Assembly: GCF_018531195.1 (NCBI RefSeq)
Contig: NZ_JAHDYS010000012.1
Coordinates: 1-64,000 of the forward strand
Origin: Pelotalea chapellei
Lineage (GTDB): Bacteria; Desulfobacterota; Desulfuromonadia; Geobacterales; Pseudopelobacteraceae
Direction of reading: 5' to 3'
DNA length: 64,000 bases
In this document: one piece after another, positions 27,264 through 36,204 of the stretch
Layout of the letters: every line of letters begins with the position of its first letter
Position numbering within the stretch: position 1 is the first letter of the stretch
Notes under the pieces: model-generated
What the model was told of the DNA's origin: nothing
Database searches by the model: none
The model's input: the letters and a program-made list of their open reading frames with translations, nothing else
Made by a program: the position numbers and the translations under genes

Positions 27264-29083
27264 AACGCGCATTGCTGATCCAGATCGCGATTATAATTAT
27301 TGTCGGTAGTGTCATCTATGCCGGCTCACTTACAGCGCCTTTCAATTTCGATGATGAAATCTATCTCGTGCTGAACCCCGCTATCAAAAGCTATGATTTT
27401 TTCAAAGATCCCTCTCTTTTGAACAACCTGTCCCTTAATCAGGACGTAAAGCATAACTTCTTCCTGCGGCCGGTTGCCTATCTGACCTTTGCCATCAACT
27501 TCAGTCTTAATGAACTGGATGTGCGAGGCTATCATCTCGTCAACCTGCTTCTGCACATTGCTAACGCGCTGCTGGTGTTTCAATTCCTGCGACTGTTCTT
27601 GACCACCTCCTGGGTGACGGAACGAATGCGTAGTGCTTCTGAAGATTTCTCGCTGCTCCCGTTGTTCGGGGCGCTGTTGTTTATTGCTCACCCACTCCAG
27701 ACCCAGGCGGTCACCTACATCATTCAGCGCTTTGTACCCCTGGCGTGCTTCTTTTATCTTGGAGCCGTGGTGCTGTATGTTCAGGCCCGCCTGAGCGACA
27801 GGCGCTCAATACGTGTAGTGTCGTTGGTACTCTCTTTTATTGCCACGCTGCTGGCCATGTTGACCAAGGAAACCAGTTTCACCCTTCCGGTGGTTCTGCT
27901 GATGCTGGAATTAATGTTTTTCACAGGAAATCTGAAAAAACGTCTGCTCCGATTGATTCCTTTCAGTGCAACCATGGCAGTTATCCCCTTAATGGTTATG
28001 CGTCTGGCTGCATCAGCACACAAAGCCGGGTTCTCAGCTCTTAGCGATCCAACCAATCTGGTCAATTTCAGCGGCACTTCACGCTGGGAATATCTGATGA
28101 CCCAATTCGGAGTTATCGTAAGATATTTGCGGTTGCTGTTTTTTCCAGTGGGACAGAATATTGATTACGACTATATCCTTGCCCGGGACTTTTTCAGCAT
28201 GCAGGTCATGTTGCCCCTGTTTCTACTGCTGATACTGCTCGGAACTGCACTGTTTCTCTGGCAGCGTTCCCGACGGGACAATGGCGCCCCCTGGAGCAGA
28301 CTGGCAGCCTTCGGAATTCTCTGGTTTTTTGTGACACTCTCGGTTGAATCAAGCCTGATTCCACTGGAGGATCTGCTTGTGGAGCATCGTATCTACCTGC
28401 CCTCCATCGGTTTTTTCATTACACTCCTGGCTGCCGGCGGAGCTCTTGTCACCAGGCAGCTGCTCAAGCCGGTACAAGCGGCTGTGGTTGTCGTTATTGC
28501 CATTTCCTTGCTGTGTGGTGCAACTGTCAGACGCAATATGCTCTGGGCCGATAATGTCTCCATCTGGGGGGATGCGGTTGCCAAGAGCCCCGGCAAGGAA
28601 CGGGCCTGGAACAATCTGGGCTATTGGCTCACCCGGTCGGGTCGTCATGAAGAAGCCGCGACGGTGCTGCGCAAGGGGACGGAACTCTTCCCCGATTATG
28701 TTAAAATGCACATGAACCTCGGTATTGCCCTGAGCAATCTTAATCGGCTGGATGAAGCCCTGACCGCTACCAGTGAGGCATTCAAACGGGATCCCGGCAA
28801 TCCGAGGACAGCAAACAACCTGGCTACCCTCTATCTGAGAAAGGGAATGAAAAGGGAAGGACACACGTTGCTGCTGAAAGCGCTGGAGCTCAAGCCCGAC
28901 TATGGCAGCGCCCATTATAATCTTGGCTGTCTGCTGGTAGAGGAAGGCAGGCTGAATGAGGCACTTGAGACCTTGCGGCGTGCCAAAGGTCTAACCCTGG
29001 ATGATCCCGAATTGCAAATCTCCGTTGACGAGATGATCCGTCAGGTACAGGTTAGAATCGAAGAAGATCCCGAATCCAGGTAA
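27257..29083 (+). CDS. GT-C membrane glycosyltransferase with C-terminal TPRs (TMTC-like)
   Basis: A 608-residue protein. About ten TM segments fill residues 5-430; the first periplasmic loop carries FNFDDEIYLV (acidic pair of GT-C transferases) and later FLRPVAYLTFAINF and DVRGYHLVNLLLHIANALL, matching the O-mannosyltransferase/TMTC-like fold. Residues 445-600 hold four or five TPRs (AWNNLGYWLTRSGRHEEA, MHMNLGIALSNLNRLDEA, AHYNLGCLLVEEGRLNEA). Such proteins take sugar from polyprenyl phosphate and transfer it to protein; TPRs may bind the acceptor. AAGGGGG precedes the ATG. It closes the cluster begun by the polyprenyl-phosphate glycosyltransferase. Acceptor unknown. Confidence 0.85.
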   Translation: MLKRALLIQIAIIIIVGSVIYAGSLTAPFNFDDEIYLVLNPAIKSYDFFKDPSLLNNLSLNQDVKHNFFLRPVAYLTFAINFSLNELDVRGYHLVNLLLHIANALLVFQFLRLFLTTSWVTERMRSASEDFSLLPLFGALLFIAHPLQTQAVTYIIQRFVPLACFFYLGAVVLYVQARLSDRRSIRVVSLVLSFIATLLAMLTKETSFTLPVVLLMLELMFFTGNLKKRLLRLIPFSATMAVIPLMVMRLAASAHKAGFSALSDPTNLVNFSGTSRWEYLMTQFGVIVRYLRLLFFPVGQNIDYDYILARDFFSMQVMLPLFLLLILLGTALFLWQRSRRDNGAPWSRLAAFGILWFFVTLSVESSLIPLEDLLVEHRIYLPSIGFFITLLAAGGALVTRQLLKPVQAAVVVVIAISLLCGATVRRNMLWADNVSIWGDAVAKSPGKERAWNNLGYWLTRSGRHEEAATVLRKGTELFPDYVKMHMNLGIALSNLNRLDEALTATSEAFKRDPGNPRTANNLATLYLRKGMKREGHTLLLKALELKPDYGSAHYNLGCLLVEEGRLNEALETLRRAKGLTLDDPELQISVDEMIRQVQVRIEEDPESR

Positions 29084-29191
29084 AACTGCAGATCCGGACA
29101 CATATGCCGATCAAGGTTTGGCCGCGGTTGCTTCTTATGGTACTGTTTGATCTGCATTCGCGAATCCTATTTTTAATGCAGGAGAATAACC

Positions 29192-30415
29192 ATGATTTCT
29201 TACCAGGAAGCACGCAGAACGATACTTGCCAGTGTTTCTCCCCTGGGAGTTGAGCGGGTCCAGCTTCTGGACGCGGTGGGTCGCGTGCTGGCCGAAGACC
29301 TTGTCGCACCGTGGGACATGCCCCTGTGGGATAATTCAGCCATGGACGGTTATGCAGTGCGTGCCGGGGATTGTACGGGCATACCATGCAGTCTGCAGGT
29401 AAGCGGCTTTCTGCCGGCCGGGGCACGAGCCGAGGGAATGACCGTGGAGCCGGGCTGTGCCATCAGAATCATGACTGGTGCACCGATACCAGCCGGCTGT
29501 GATGCCGTCGTACCGGTGGAGGAGACGGATAACGGCCAGCAGCGGGTAACGCTGCTGGAGCCGGTCAAGGCGGGCCAGCATGTGCGTTTTCGCGGTGAGG
29601 ATGTTGCTGCGGGTATTACCTTTGTGAGGGCAGGCGCAATCATCCGCCCCCCTGAAGTAAACATGCTGGCAACCTTTGGCATGGCTCTGGTTCCGGTGTA
29701 CCGTCGTCCAATCGTGGCCATTCTTTCCACCGGCGATGAGCTGGTCGAGCTGGGCACAACACCAGGGGCGGGCCAGATCATCAACAGCAATACCCTCTCC
29801 CTGGCTGCGGCAGTGCGTGAAACCGGCTGTACTCCGCTGATCCTGGGAATTGCGCGGGATAACCGCGAGAGCCATCTGGAAAAACTGCGCGAGGGACTGG
29901 CAGCCGATGTGCTGATTACCTCGGCGGGAGTATCGGCCGGGGATTGCGACCTGGTGCGCGATATTCTCGAAGAGCTGGGCGCACGGCAGGTGTTCTGGAA
30001 AGTCGGAATCAAGCCCGGTGGTCCGACCGCTTTTGCAATGCACGGCACCAGACCGGTGTTCTCGCTGCCGGGCAATCCCGTTTCCACCATGATCACTTTC
30101 GAAGAATTCGTGCGTCCGGCACTGCTCAAGATGCAGGGCCATCGGCAGGTGCTCCGTCCGCTTTTCAAGGCTGTTCTGCGGGATGATGTCCGCAAGAAGC
30201 CGGGCAAGGTACAGATCATCAGACTCCGGCTGGAGCGGGAAGAAGGGCGCTGGCATGCATCATCAGCCGGCAATCAGCAGACCGCTATTCTCAAAACAAT
30301 GCTCGACGCTACGGCGCTTGCGGTGCTGCCGGAACAAAGCAGCGGGTGTGCAGCCGGAGATGAGGTGGATGTACATTTCTACGGAAATTATATTGAACTG
30401 GAAAAAACAGATTAA
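29192..30415 (+). CDS. moeA: Molybdopterin molybdenumtransferase MoeA
   Basis: A 407-residue protein, the usual MoeA length. It shows LAEDLVAPWDMPLWDNSAMDGYAV (domain that binds adenylated molybdopterin), the MTGAPIPAGCDAVVPVEET block, STGDELVELG and the SAGVSAGDCDLV motif, followed by VFSLPGNPVSTMITFEEFV. It inserts molybdate (or tungstate) into molybdopterin to finish the cofactor. GGAG lies upstream of the ATG. The 108 bp before it hold the end of the sugar cluster and no clear terminator. Geobacter needs it for formate dehydrogenase and nitrate-type enzymes. Confidence 0.95.
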   Translation: MISYQEARRTILASVSPLGVERVQLLDAVGRVLAEDLVAPWDMPLWDNSAMDGYAVRAGDCTGIPCSLQVSGFLPAGARAEGMTVEPGCAIRIMTGAPIPAGCDAVVPVEETDNGQQRVTLLEPVKAGQHVRFRGEDVAAGITFVRAGAIIRPPEVNMLATFGMALVPVYRRPIVAILSTGDELVELGTTPGAGQIINSNTLSLAAAVRETGCTPLILGIARDNRESHLEKLREGLAADVLITSAGVSAGDCDLVRDILEELGARQVFWKVGIKPGGPTAFAMHGTRPVFSLPGNPVSTMITFEEFVRPALLKMQGHRQVLRPLFKAVLRDDVRKKPGKVQIIRLRLEREEGRWHASSAGNQQTAILKTMLDATALAVLPEQSSGCAAGDEVDVHFYGNYIELEKTD

Positions 30416-30456
30416 AAAGCCTGTGGCTCTGTATCTGTTCTATAAATGAATTGCTT

Positions 30457-30545
30457 CACTTAGCGTCTTTGCGGCTTTGTGTGAGAAAAGGTTTTTTCAA
30501 CTGCTCTCGCTCGCTCGCTTCGCTTAAGACGCAAAGGCGCGAAGA
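30457..30545. repeat. REP-like intergenic repeat, copy 2
   Basis: Second copy of the element at 7930-8020. It begins CTTAGCGTCTTTGCGGCTTT and ends CGCTTAAGACGCAAAGGCGC; left and right ends are partly complementary (CTTAGCGTCTTTGCG against the complement of CGCAAAGGCGCGAAG), so the unit can fold as a long imperfect hairpin with a GCTCGCTCGCTTCGC core. It lies between moeA and nfo. Its purpose is unknown. Confidence 0.8.
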
Positions 30546-30591
30546 AAACCAATTTACAGCTTGAGCAGTGTTTACTTGAAGAGAGGAAGAA

Positions 30592-31443
30592 ATGAGCGAT
30601 TATCTGGGCGCCCACATGTCCATTGCCGGTGGGATGCATCTGGCCATTCAAAGAGCTGTTGCTGCCGGTTGCAATGTGATGCAGGTCTTCACCCGCAACA
30701 CGAACCAGTGGAAGGGCAAGGCTGTTACTGATGCCGCTGCTGTCGTGTTCCGTGAAGCCTTTGCCGCCTCCGGTCTGCACGAAGTCATCTCACACGATAT
30801 TTACCTGATCAATCTGGCTGCCCCACCAGGCGATATCCGCGACAAGAGCCTGATGGCTTTTCGGGACGAACTGGAGACCTGTGCGCGGCTCGGCATCCCC
30901 AAGATCGTCATGCACCCCGGTTCACATCTGACGGATACTCCTGAAGTCGGCCTGGAAAGAGTTATCACCGCCTTTGATCAGCTTTTTGCCGAAGTCCCCC
31001 AGTTCACGGGGCGGGTGCTGCTGGAAACCACTGCCGGGCAGGGAACCAACCTTGGCCGTACTTTCGAGGAGCTGCAGGTGATCATTTCCGGATCGCGCTT
31101 CTCCGACCGTTTCGGCATCTGTTTCGATACCTGCCACACCTTCGCCGCCGGGTACAACACTGCCACCATTGAGGGTTACAACGATACCATGGCACAGTTC
31201 GATGCCATCATCGGTCTGAACCGTCTCGAGTGTTTCCACTTCAATGATTCCAAAAAAGGGCTTGGCTCACGGGTTGACCGGCATGAACATATCGGCAAGG
31301 GGGAACTGGGGCTGAACCCGTTCCGTTTTATCCTCAACGATCCGCGCTTTGCCGCTGTTCCCAAAATCCTGGAAACCCCAAAGGGGGACAACGAGGATAT
31401 GGACGCCGTCAACCTGGCAGTACTCAGGGGGCTGATCGGCTGA
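30592..31443 (+). CDS. nfo: Deoxyribonuclease IV (endonuclease IV)
   Basis: A 283-residue AP endonuclease, close to the E. coli Nfo length. Zinc-ligand motifs are in place: GAHMSIAGG at the start, KIVMHPGSHL near residue 105, LLETTAGQG near 145, FGICFDTCHTFAAGYN near 175, LECFHFNDSK near 213 and DRHEHIGKG near 225. It cuts DNA 5' of abasic sites in base-excision repair. AAGAGAGGAAG lies before the ATG. It is followed by an intrinsic terminator at 31532-31565, so it is probably a single-gene unit. Confidence 0.96.
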   Translation: MSDYLGAHMSIAGGMHLAIQRAVAAGCNVMQVFTRNTNQWKGKAVTDAAAVVFREAFAASGLHEVISHDIYLINLAAPPGDIRDKSLMAFRDELETCARLGIPKIVMHPGSHLTDTPEVGLERVITAFDQLFAEVPQFTGRVLLETTAGQGTNLGRTFEELQVIISGSRFSDRFGICFDTCHTFAAGYNTATIEGYNDTMAQFDAIIGLNRLECFHFNDSKKGLGSRVDRHEHIGKGELGLNPFRFILNDPRFAAVPKILETPKGDNEDMDAVNLAVLRGLIG

Positions 31444-31531
31444 TTCCCGCTCCTGATGTTCACGCCGAACAGGCTGGAAACAAATAGGGATTGCCGCAAA
31501 CCTGGCAGTAGTGCTATAGTTAGTGCCACGT

Positions 31532-31565
31532 GACCACAGGATTGATCCTGTGGTCTTTATTTTTT
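31532..31565 (+). terminator. Intrinsic terminator after nfo
   Basis: A 10-bp perfect stem (GACCACAGGA at 31532-31541 and TCCTGTGGTC at 31546-31555) with a TTGA loop, followed by TTTATTTTTT. It lies 88 bp after nfo and just before the ABC-F gene. Confidence 0.9.
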
Positions 31566-31589
31566 CATCCAAGGGAGTCGAACAAAACC

Positions 31590-33227
31590 ATGATAGCTGC
31601 ATCAAATATAACCCTGTCCTATGGCAAACGCGTCCTTTTCAAAGATGTAAATATCAAGTTCACTCCAGGCAACTGTTACGGTCTGATCGGCGCCAACGGG
31701 GCGGGTAAATCAACATTTCTGAAGATTCTTTCAGGCGAAATCGAAGCTGACAAGGGTGAGGTCACCGTCGGCAGCAAGGAGCGCATCGCGGTCCTCCGTC
31801 AGGACCAGTTCGCTTTTGATGAGGAAACTGTCTTCAACACCGTCGTCATGGGGCACAAACGCCTGTACGACGTGATGACCGAGCGCGATGCGATTTATGC
31901 CAAGGCAGATTTCAGCGAGGAAGACGGGGTCCGCTCAGCCGAACTTGAGAGCGAGTTCGCCGAAATGAACGGCTATGAGGTCGAGTCCGAGGCGGCAGTT
32001 CTGCTGAACGGGCTAGGCATCCCCGAGGAGCTGCGCTCGAAGAAGATGAAGGAGCTGGAGGCAGGGGACAAGGTGCGCGTGCTGTTGGCCCAGGCGCTGT
32101 TCGGGACCCCGGATGTCCTGCTGTTGGACGAGCCGACCAACAACCTTGACCTCAAGTCCATCTCCTGGCTGGAAGACTTTCTCTTCCGCTTTCCCAACAC
32201 TGTCATCGTCGTTTCCCATGACCGCCACTTTCTGAACCAGGTCTGCACCCATACGGCTGATATCGATTTCGGCCGCATCCAGGTTTATGTCGGCAACTAC
32301 GATTTCTGGTATCACGCTGCCCAGCTGAATCTGAAGCAAAAACAGAATGAAAACCGCAAACTTTCCGAAAAAGCCGATGAACTGAAGGCTTTTATCCAGC
32401 GCTTCAGCTCCAACGCTTCCAAGGCTAAGCAGGCGACTTCCCGCAAGAAACTCCTCGACAAGCTGACGCTTGAGGATATGCCGGTTTCCTCACGCAAATA
32501 TCCCCATGTGGTGTTCAAGCCGGAACGCCCCTGCGGGGACATCATCCTGGAAATTCAGGGGCTGACCAAGGAAGTGGAAGGTGTCAAGGTGCTGAACAAC
32601 CTCGACCTGATCGTTCGTAAAGGGGACAAGATCGCTTTTGTGGGGGGCAACAGCCTGGCCAGGACGACTCTGTTCCAGATTCTTGCCGGAGAGCTGGAGG
32701 CGGATTCGGGAACCTTCCGGTGGGGGGTGACGATCACCAACGCTTATTTCCCCAAGGAGAACAGCGCCTACTTTGAAAAAGAGCTGACTCTGATCGAGTG
32801 GCTTGGGCAGTACTCACCTCCTACCGAGGGTGAGACCTTTGCCCGCGGATTCCTGGGCAGGATGCTCTTTTCCGGCGAAGAAGCAATGAAAAAGACCAGC
32901 GTCCTCTCCGGAGGCGAAAAGGTGCGCTGCATGCTCTCACGCATGATGCTGACCGGTGCGAACGTCCTGATCCTCGACGAACCGACCAACCATCTGGATC
33001 TGGAATCGATCACCGCCCTGAATGACGGACTGATCGCTTACTCCGAGGTAGTGCTGTTCGCTTCACACGACCACGAGTTTGTTTCCACAATTGCCAACAG
33101 GATTGTTGAAATTACCCCTGGCGGAGTGATTGATCGGGTTATGGACTTTGAAGAATATCTGGAGAGTGCCGACGTAAGCCGGGAGCGGGACGAACTGTAT
33201 CATGGACATGCAGAGCTGACGCTTTAG
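31590..33227 (+). CDS. ABC-F family ATPase (YbiT-like)
   Basis: A 545-residue protein with two ABC ATPase domains and no membrane part. Domain 1: Walker A GANGAGKST (about residue 35), signature LEAGDKVRV, Walker B VLLLDEPTNNLDL. A charged linker with KQKQNENRKLSEKADE follows. Domain 2: a degenerate Walker A, GGNSLARTT, with Arg where Lys is usual; signature LSGGEKVRC; Walker B VLILDEPTNHLDLES. ABC-F proteins act on ribosomes in the E site. The start at 31590 has AAGGGAG about 12 nt upstream. A similar weakened second Walker A occurs in YbiT/YkpA relatives, so it may be a family trait rather than damage. Confidence 0.9.
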   Translation: MIAASNITLSYGKRVLFKDVNIKFTPGNCYGLIGANGAGKSTFLKILSGEIEADKGEVTVGSKERIAVLRQDQFAFDEETVFNTVVMGHKRLYDVMTERDAIYAKADFSEEDGVRSAELESEFAEMNGYEVESEAAVLLNGLGIPEELRSKKMKELEAGDKVRVLLAQALFGTPDVLLLDEPTNNLDLKSISWLEDFLFRFPNTVIVVSHDRHFLNQVCTHTADIDFGRIQVYVGNYDFWYHAAQLNLKQKQNENRKLSEKADELKAFIQRFSSNASKAKQATSRKKLLDKLTLEDMPVSSRKYPHVVFKPERPCGDIILEIQGLTKEVEGVKVLNNLDLIVRKGDKIAFVGGNSLARTTLFQILAGELEADSGTFRWGVTITNAYFPKENSAYFEKELTLIEWLGQYSPPTEGETFARGFLGRMLFSGEEAMKKTSVLSGGEKVRCMLSRMMLTGANVLILDEPTNHLDLESITALNDGLIAYSEVVLFASHDHEFVSTIANRIVEITPGGVIDRVMDFEEYLESADVSRERDELYHGHAELTL

Positions 33228-33321
33228 TTTGATTTTTATGAGGATTGGATTTGGATTAACACGGAGCAACTGAGCAACGGGGAGATCAAGATTCTGTAGT
33301 AGAAACCGCCAAGGTTTTACC

Positions 33322-33366
33322 GGCTCCTCAGTGTACTGTCATAGTACATTGAGGAGCCTTTTTTTA
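33322..33366. terminator. Intrinsic terminator between convergent genes
   Basis: A strong stem of about 16 bp (GGCTCCTCAGTGTACT at 33322-33337 and AGTACATTGAGGAGCC at 33343-33358, one mismatch) followed by eight T on the plus strand. It ends the ABC-F transcript and borders the end of the convergent exoribonuclease gene at 33370. Confidence 0.9.
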
Positions 33367-33369
33367 TTG

Positions 33370-34482
33370 TCAGGAATTAAACAGGTTCATATTTTCCAGC
33401 GCCTTCAGGGGCTGATTGTTGAAACCTGTTTTTTGGTGATTGGCGGTCCGGAGGTCGGAATGGTTTTCCCTGGAGGGTTCGGCAGGGGCTGTATCTTCGC
33501 ATATGCACTGCACCTCCTGCTCTTCATCCATGCCGTTTCCCTTGAAAAAGTAGCGGTCATACAGACGGTGGTGGGCGGTCCAGCGGGAGGTGCTGGCGTT
33601 TTCTTTGGCAATGTGTGCGCGGATGCCGTTGATCTTTGAATCCATGTCGTCCAGATAATTGAGGATGGTTGCCTCAATGGTCTTGGGGCGTTTGGGCGAG
33701 CCATATTCGTACTGCCCGTGATGGGAGAGCAGCATGTGCTTCAGCAGGATGGCCAACTCCCGCGGGAAGCCATCCACCTGACGGATACGATCTTCCACCA
33801 GTTCCACGCCGATGGTGATATGCCCCAGCAGTTTACCTGCATCGGTATAGTCAAAGGCGCGTGCATAGCTCATCTCATGAATCTTGCCCACGTCGTGCAG
33901 CAGAGCACCCACCACCAGAAGGTCCTCGTTGATCCCCTCTCCATACAGCGGCACAACAGTCTTTACCAGTTTGACCAGGGCGAGGGAATGTTCCAGCAGT
34001 CCCCCAAGGTAGACATGATGCATGGCCTTGGCGGCCGGAGCCATGCAGTAGAGCCCCATGAATTCGGTATCGGCCAGAAACAGTTCCATCAGTTTGCGCA
34101 GGGGAGGACTGGAGAGGGTCATCACAACTTCGTGCAGCTCAGCGGTCATTTCAGTGATGCTGCGGGGGGATTCGGGGAGGAAATCTGCCAAATTAACCTG
34201 CTCTTCAGGAATCCTGACGATCTCCGCCACCACAACCTGCATCTTGTTCATATAAACCGATGCCTTGCCGCGCACCTGGACAAAGTCGTCCTTGTCAAAG
34301 AGCTTGTCCAGTGAGTCCGTGTTATCCCAGATTTTGGCATCCACATCTCCGCTTTTGTCCATGAGGCGCAGATTCATGTAAGGCTTGCCATTCTTGGCCA
34401 TGGCCATGATCTTGTCCTTGACCAGAAACACGGCGCTGACAGTGTCGCGATCCTTGATATCGGCTATATATTGTTTTGCCAC
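33370..34482 (-). CDS. 3'-5' exoribonuclease, YhaM family (OB fold plus HD domain)
   Basis: A 370-residue protein. Residues 10-100 form an OB-fold nucleic-acid-binding domain (FLVKDKIMAMAKNGKPYMNL, VQVRGKASVYMNKMQVVV). Residues 150-300 form an HD hydrolase (HHVYLGGLLEHSLALV, ALLHDVGKIHEM, LLSHHGQYEYGSPKRP). The combination is YhaM/CbfA, a metal-dependent 3'-5' exonuclease for RNA and single-stranded DNA. A low-similarity tail of 40 residues follows. It is last of a long minus-strand array that begins at mtnP, about 45 bp after the flavoprotein gene. Confidence 0.9.
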   Translation of the reverse strand: MAKQYIADIKDRDTVSAVFLVKDKIMAMAKNGKPYMNLRLMDKSGDVDAKIWDNTDSLDKLFDKDDFVQVRGKASVYMNKMQVVVAEIVRIPEEQVNLADFLPESPRSITEMTAELHEVVMTLSSPPLRKLMELFLADTEFMGLYCMAPAAKAMHHVYLGGLLEHSLALVKLVKTVVPLYGEGINEDLLVVGALLHDVGKIHEMSYARAFDYTDAGKLLGHITIGVELVEDRIRQVDGFPRELAILLKHMLLSHHGQYEYGSPKRPKTIEATILNYLDDMDSKINGIRAHIAKENASTSRWTAHHRLYDRYFFKGNGMDEEQEVQCICEDTAPAEPSRENHSDLRTANHQKTGFNNQPLKALENMNLFNS

Positions 34483-34526
34483 GTGATACTCCTTTGTGAT
34501 GGCTTCTCCTGCCGGTGAGGCACTAA

Positions 34527-36122
34527 TTATCCAACCTGGAAACTCGCTGCAATCTTGTCTGCAATCTTTACCCCATCAACCGCTGAACTCATGATGCCGC
34601 CGGCATGGCCTGCTCCTTCACCGGCTGGATAGAGCCCTTTCAGGCCGATCGACTGGTAGTGCTCGTCGCGGAGAATTCTCAACGGAGCGGAGGTGCGCGA
34701 CTCGATGCCGATAAGGGTCGCTTCTGCGCTGATAAAGCCGCGCATGCGACGATCAAAGGAGGTGATTCCTTCACGCAAAGTGGTGATGATGTAGGGGGGC
34801 AGCACGGAATCAAGCTCTGTTTCGATGATGCCGGGCCGGTAGGTGCTGGAAGCCGTTTTTTTCCCGGGCAGCCCCATGAACGCCAGAAGATTCTGGGCAG
34901 GAGCCTGATAGTCGCTTCCGCCGGCGGCAAATGCCTGGCGCTCCCACTGTCGCTGAAAACGAACGCCGGCCAGGGGATCCTTGCCGCCGAAGTCCTCCAC
35001 GGTCACATTGACGACCAGTGCGCTGTTGGCGAATGGTGAATTGCGTTTCTGGCCACTCATGCCGTTCGTCACGACCCCTCCTGCTTCGGAGGCTCCTCCG
35101 ATGACAACACCTCCGGGACACATGCAGAAGGAGTAGGCACTGCGGCCGGTAGCGGTGTTGTTCCAGGCCAGGGCGTAATCAGCTACCGAAACCTGGGGAT
35201 GGCGCGGTCCGCCGTACTGGATGCGGTCAATCAGGCTCTGGGGGTGTTCCACCCGCAATCCCATGGCAAACGGCTTGCGCTCCATGGGGACATCGCGTCT
35301 AAAAAGCATCTCATACGTGTCGCGGGCACTGTGGCCGGTTGCCAGGATCAGCAGGTCGCACTGCATCTGCTCAGTATCATTGATGGTGACTGAAGCGAGA
35401 GTGCCGGCACGGGTCTCGATATCGCTCAAGCGGGAGCCGAAACGGATCTGGAATCCTTTTTCCAGCAGATACTGGCGGATAGTGCTTACTACCCGTCGCA
35501 GACGATCGGTTCCAATGTGCGGTTTGGCCAGGTAGTTCACTTCGGGAGGGGCTCCGAAAGCAACGAGGCGATCAAGAACCCAGGGAACCAACGGATCTTT
35601 GGAACGGCTGGTGAGCTTGCCATCGGAAAAGGTTCCAGCGCCCCCTTCGCCAAACTGTACGTTGCTTTCAGGATCAAGCAGACCGCTTCGCCAGAACTGC
35701 TGCACGGCAAGGGCGCGTTGTTCGACGGGCTGGCCGCGTTCGATGATCGTGGCTGTCAGTCCGTATTCCGCCAGGCGCAGTGCGGCGAAAAGACCTGCTG
35801 GGCCGCTCCCTGCAATGACGATCTGGCGATTCGAGCACAGCGGGGTGAAAATCTCCGGCTGCTGTTCCGGCTGCCATTCAAGGGAAGAGAGGGCGGGATC
35901 TTTTGCCATGCGGGTGCGTAGCGAGGTTTCATCGGCAACGGTAAAGGAGACGGTATAGACGAGTTTGATCCGGTTTTTTTGCCGGGCATCAACACCCTTG
36001 CGGATTATGCGAAAGCTGCCCATTACGGCAGAGGTTGCACCGATGCGGGCTGCAACCAAGGCGGGCAGGGCAGTTTCATCCTCATGGGGCGAAAGGGTGA
36101 TATTACGATAAATAAATGGCAT
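34527..36122 (-). CDS. FAD-dependent oxidoreductase (COG2509 type)
   Basis: A 531-residue flavoprotein. A basic N-terminal domain of about 95 residues (IIRKGVDARQKNRIKLVYTVSF) precedes the dinucleotide-binding motif IAGSGPAGLFAALRLAEYG, then NVQFGEGGAGTFSDGKLTSR, LILATGHSARDTYEML and the C-terminal LYPAGEGAGHAGGIMSSA. This is the common uncharacterised FAD dehydrogenase family. It may act on a nitrogen- or sulfur-containing ring, but no substrate is known. It lies 82 bp after the universal stress protein gene in the same direction. Confidence 0.85.
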   Translation of the reverse strand: MPFIYRNITLSPHEDETALPALVAARIGATSAVMGSFRIIRKGVDARQKNRIKLVYTVSFTVADETSLRTRMAKDPALSSLEWQPEQQPEIFTPLCSNRQIVIAGSGPAGLFAALRLAEYGLTATIIERGQPVEQRALAVQQFWRSGLLDPESNVQFGEGGAGTFSDGKLTSRSKDPLVPWVLDRLVAFGAPPEVNYLAKPHIGTDRLRRVVSTIRQYLLEKGFQIRFGSRLSDIETRAGTLASVTINDTEQMQCDLLILATGHSARDTYEMLFRRDVPMERKPFAMGLRVEHPQSLIDRIQYGGPRHPQVSVADYALAWNNTATGRSAYSFCMCPGGVVIGGASEAGGVVTNGMSGQKRNSPFANSALVVNVTVEDFGGKDPLAGVRFQRQWERQAFAAGGSDYQAPAQNLLAFMGLPGKKTASSTYRPGIIETELDSVLPPYIITTLREGITSFDRRMRGFISAEATLIGIESRTSAPLRILRDEHYQSIGLKGLYPAGEGAGHAGGIMSSAVDGVKIADKIAASFQVG

Positions 36123-36204
36123 TTCGGGCCTGCTGGAGCTTATGCAGCTCCAGGGATTGTAGAAGAGATTGAACGGGCTTGATCAAAAAGCTTTCAAATT
36201 GCTG

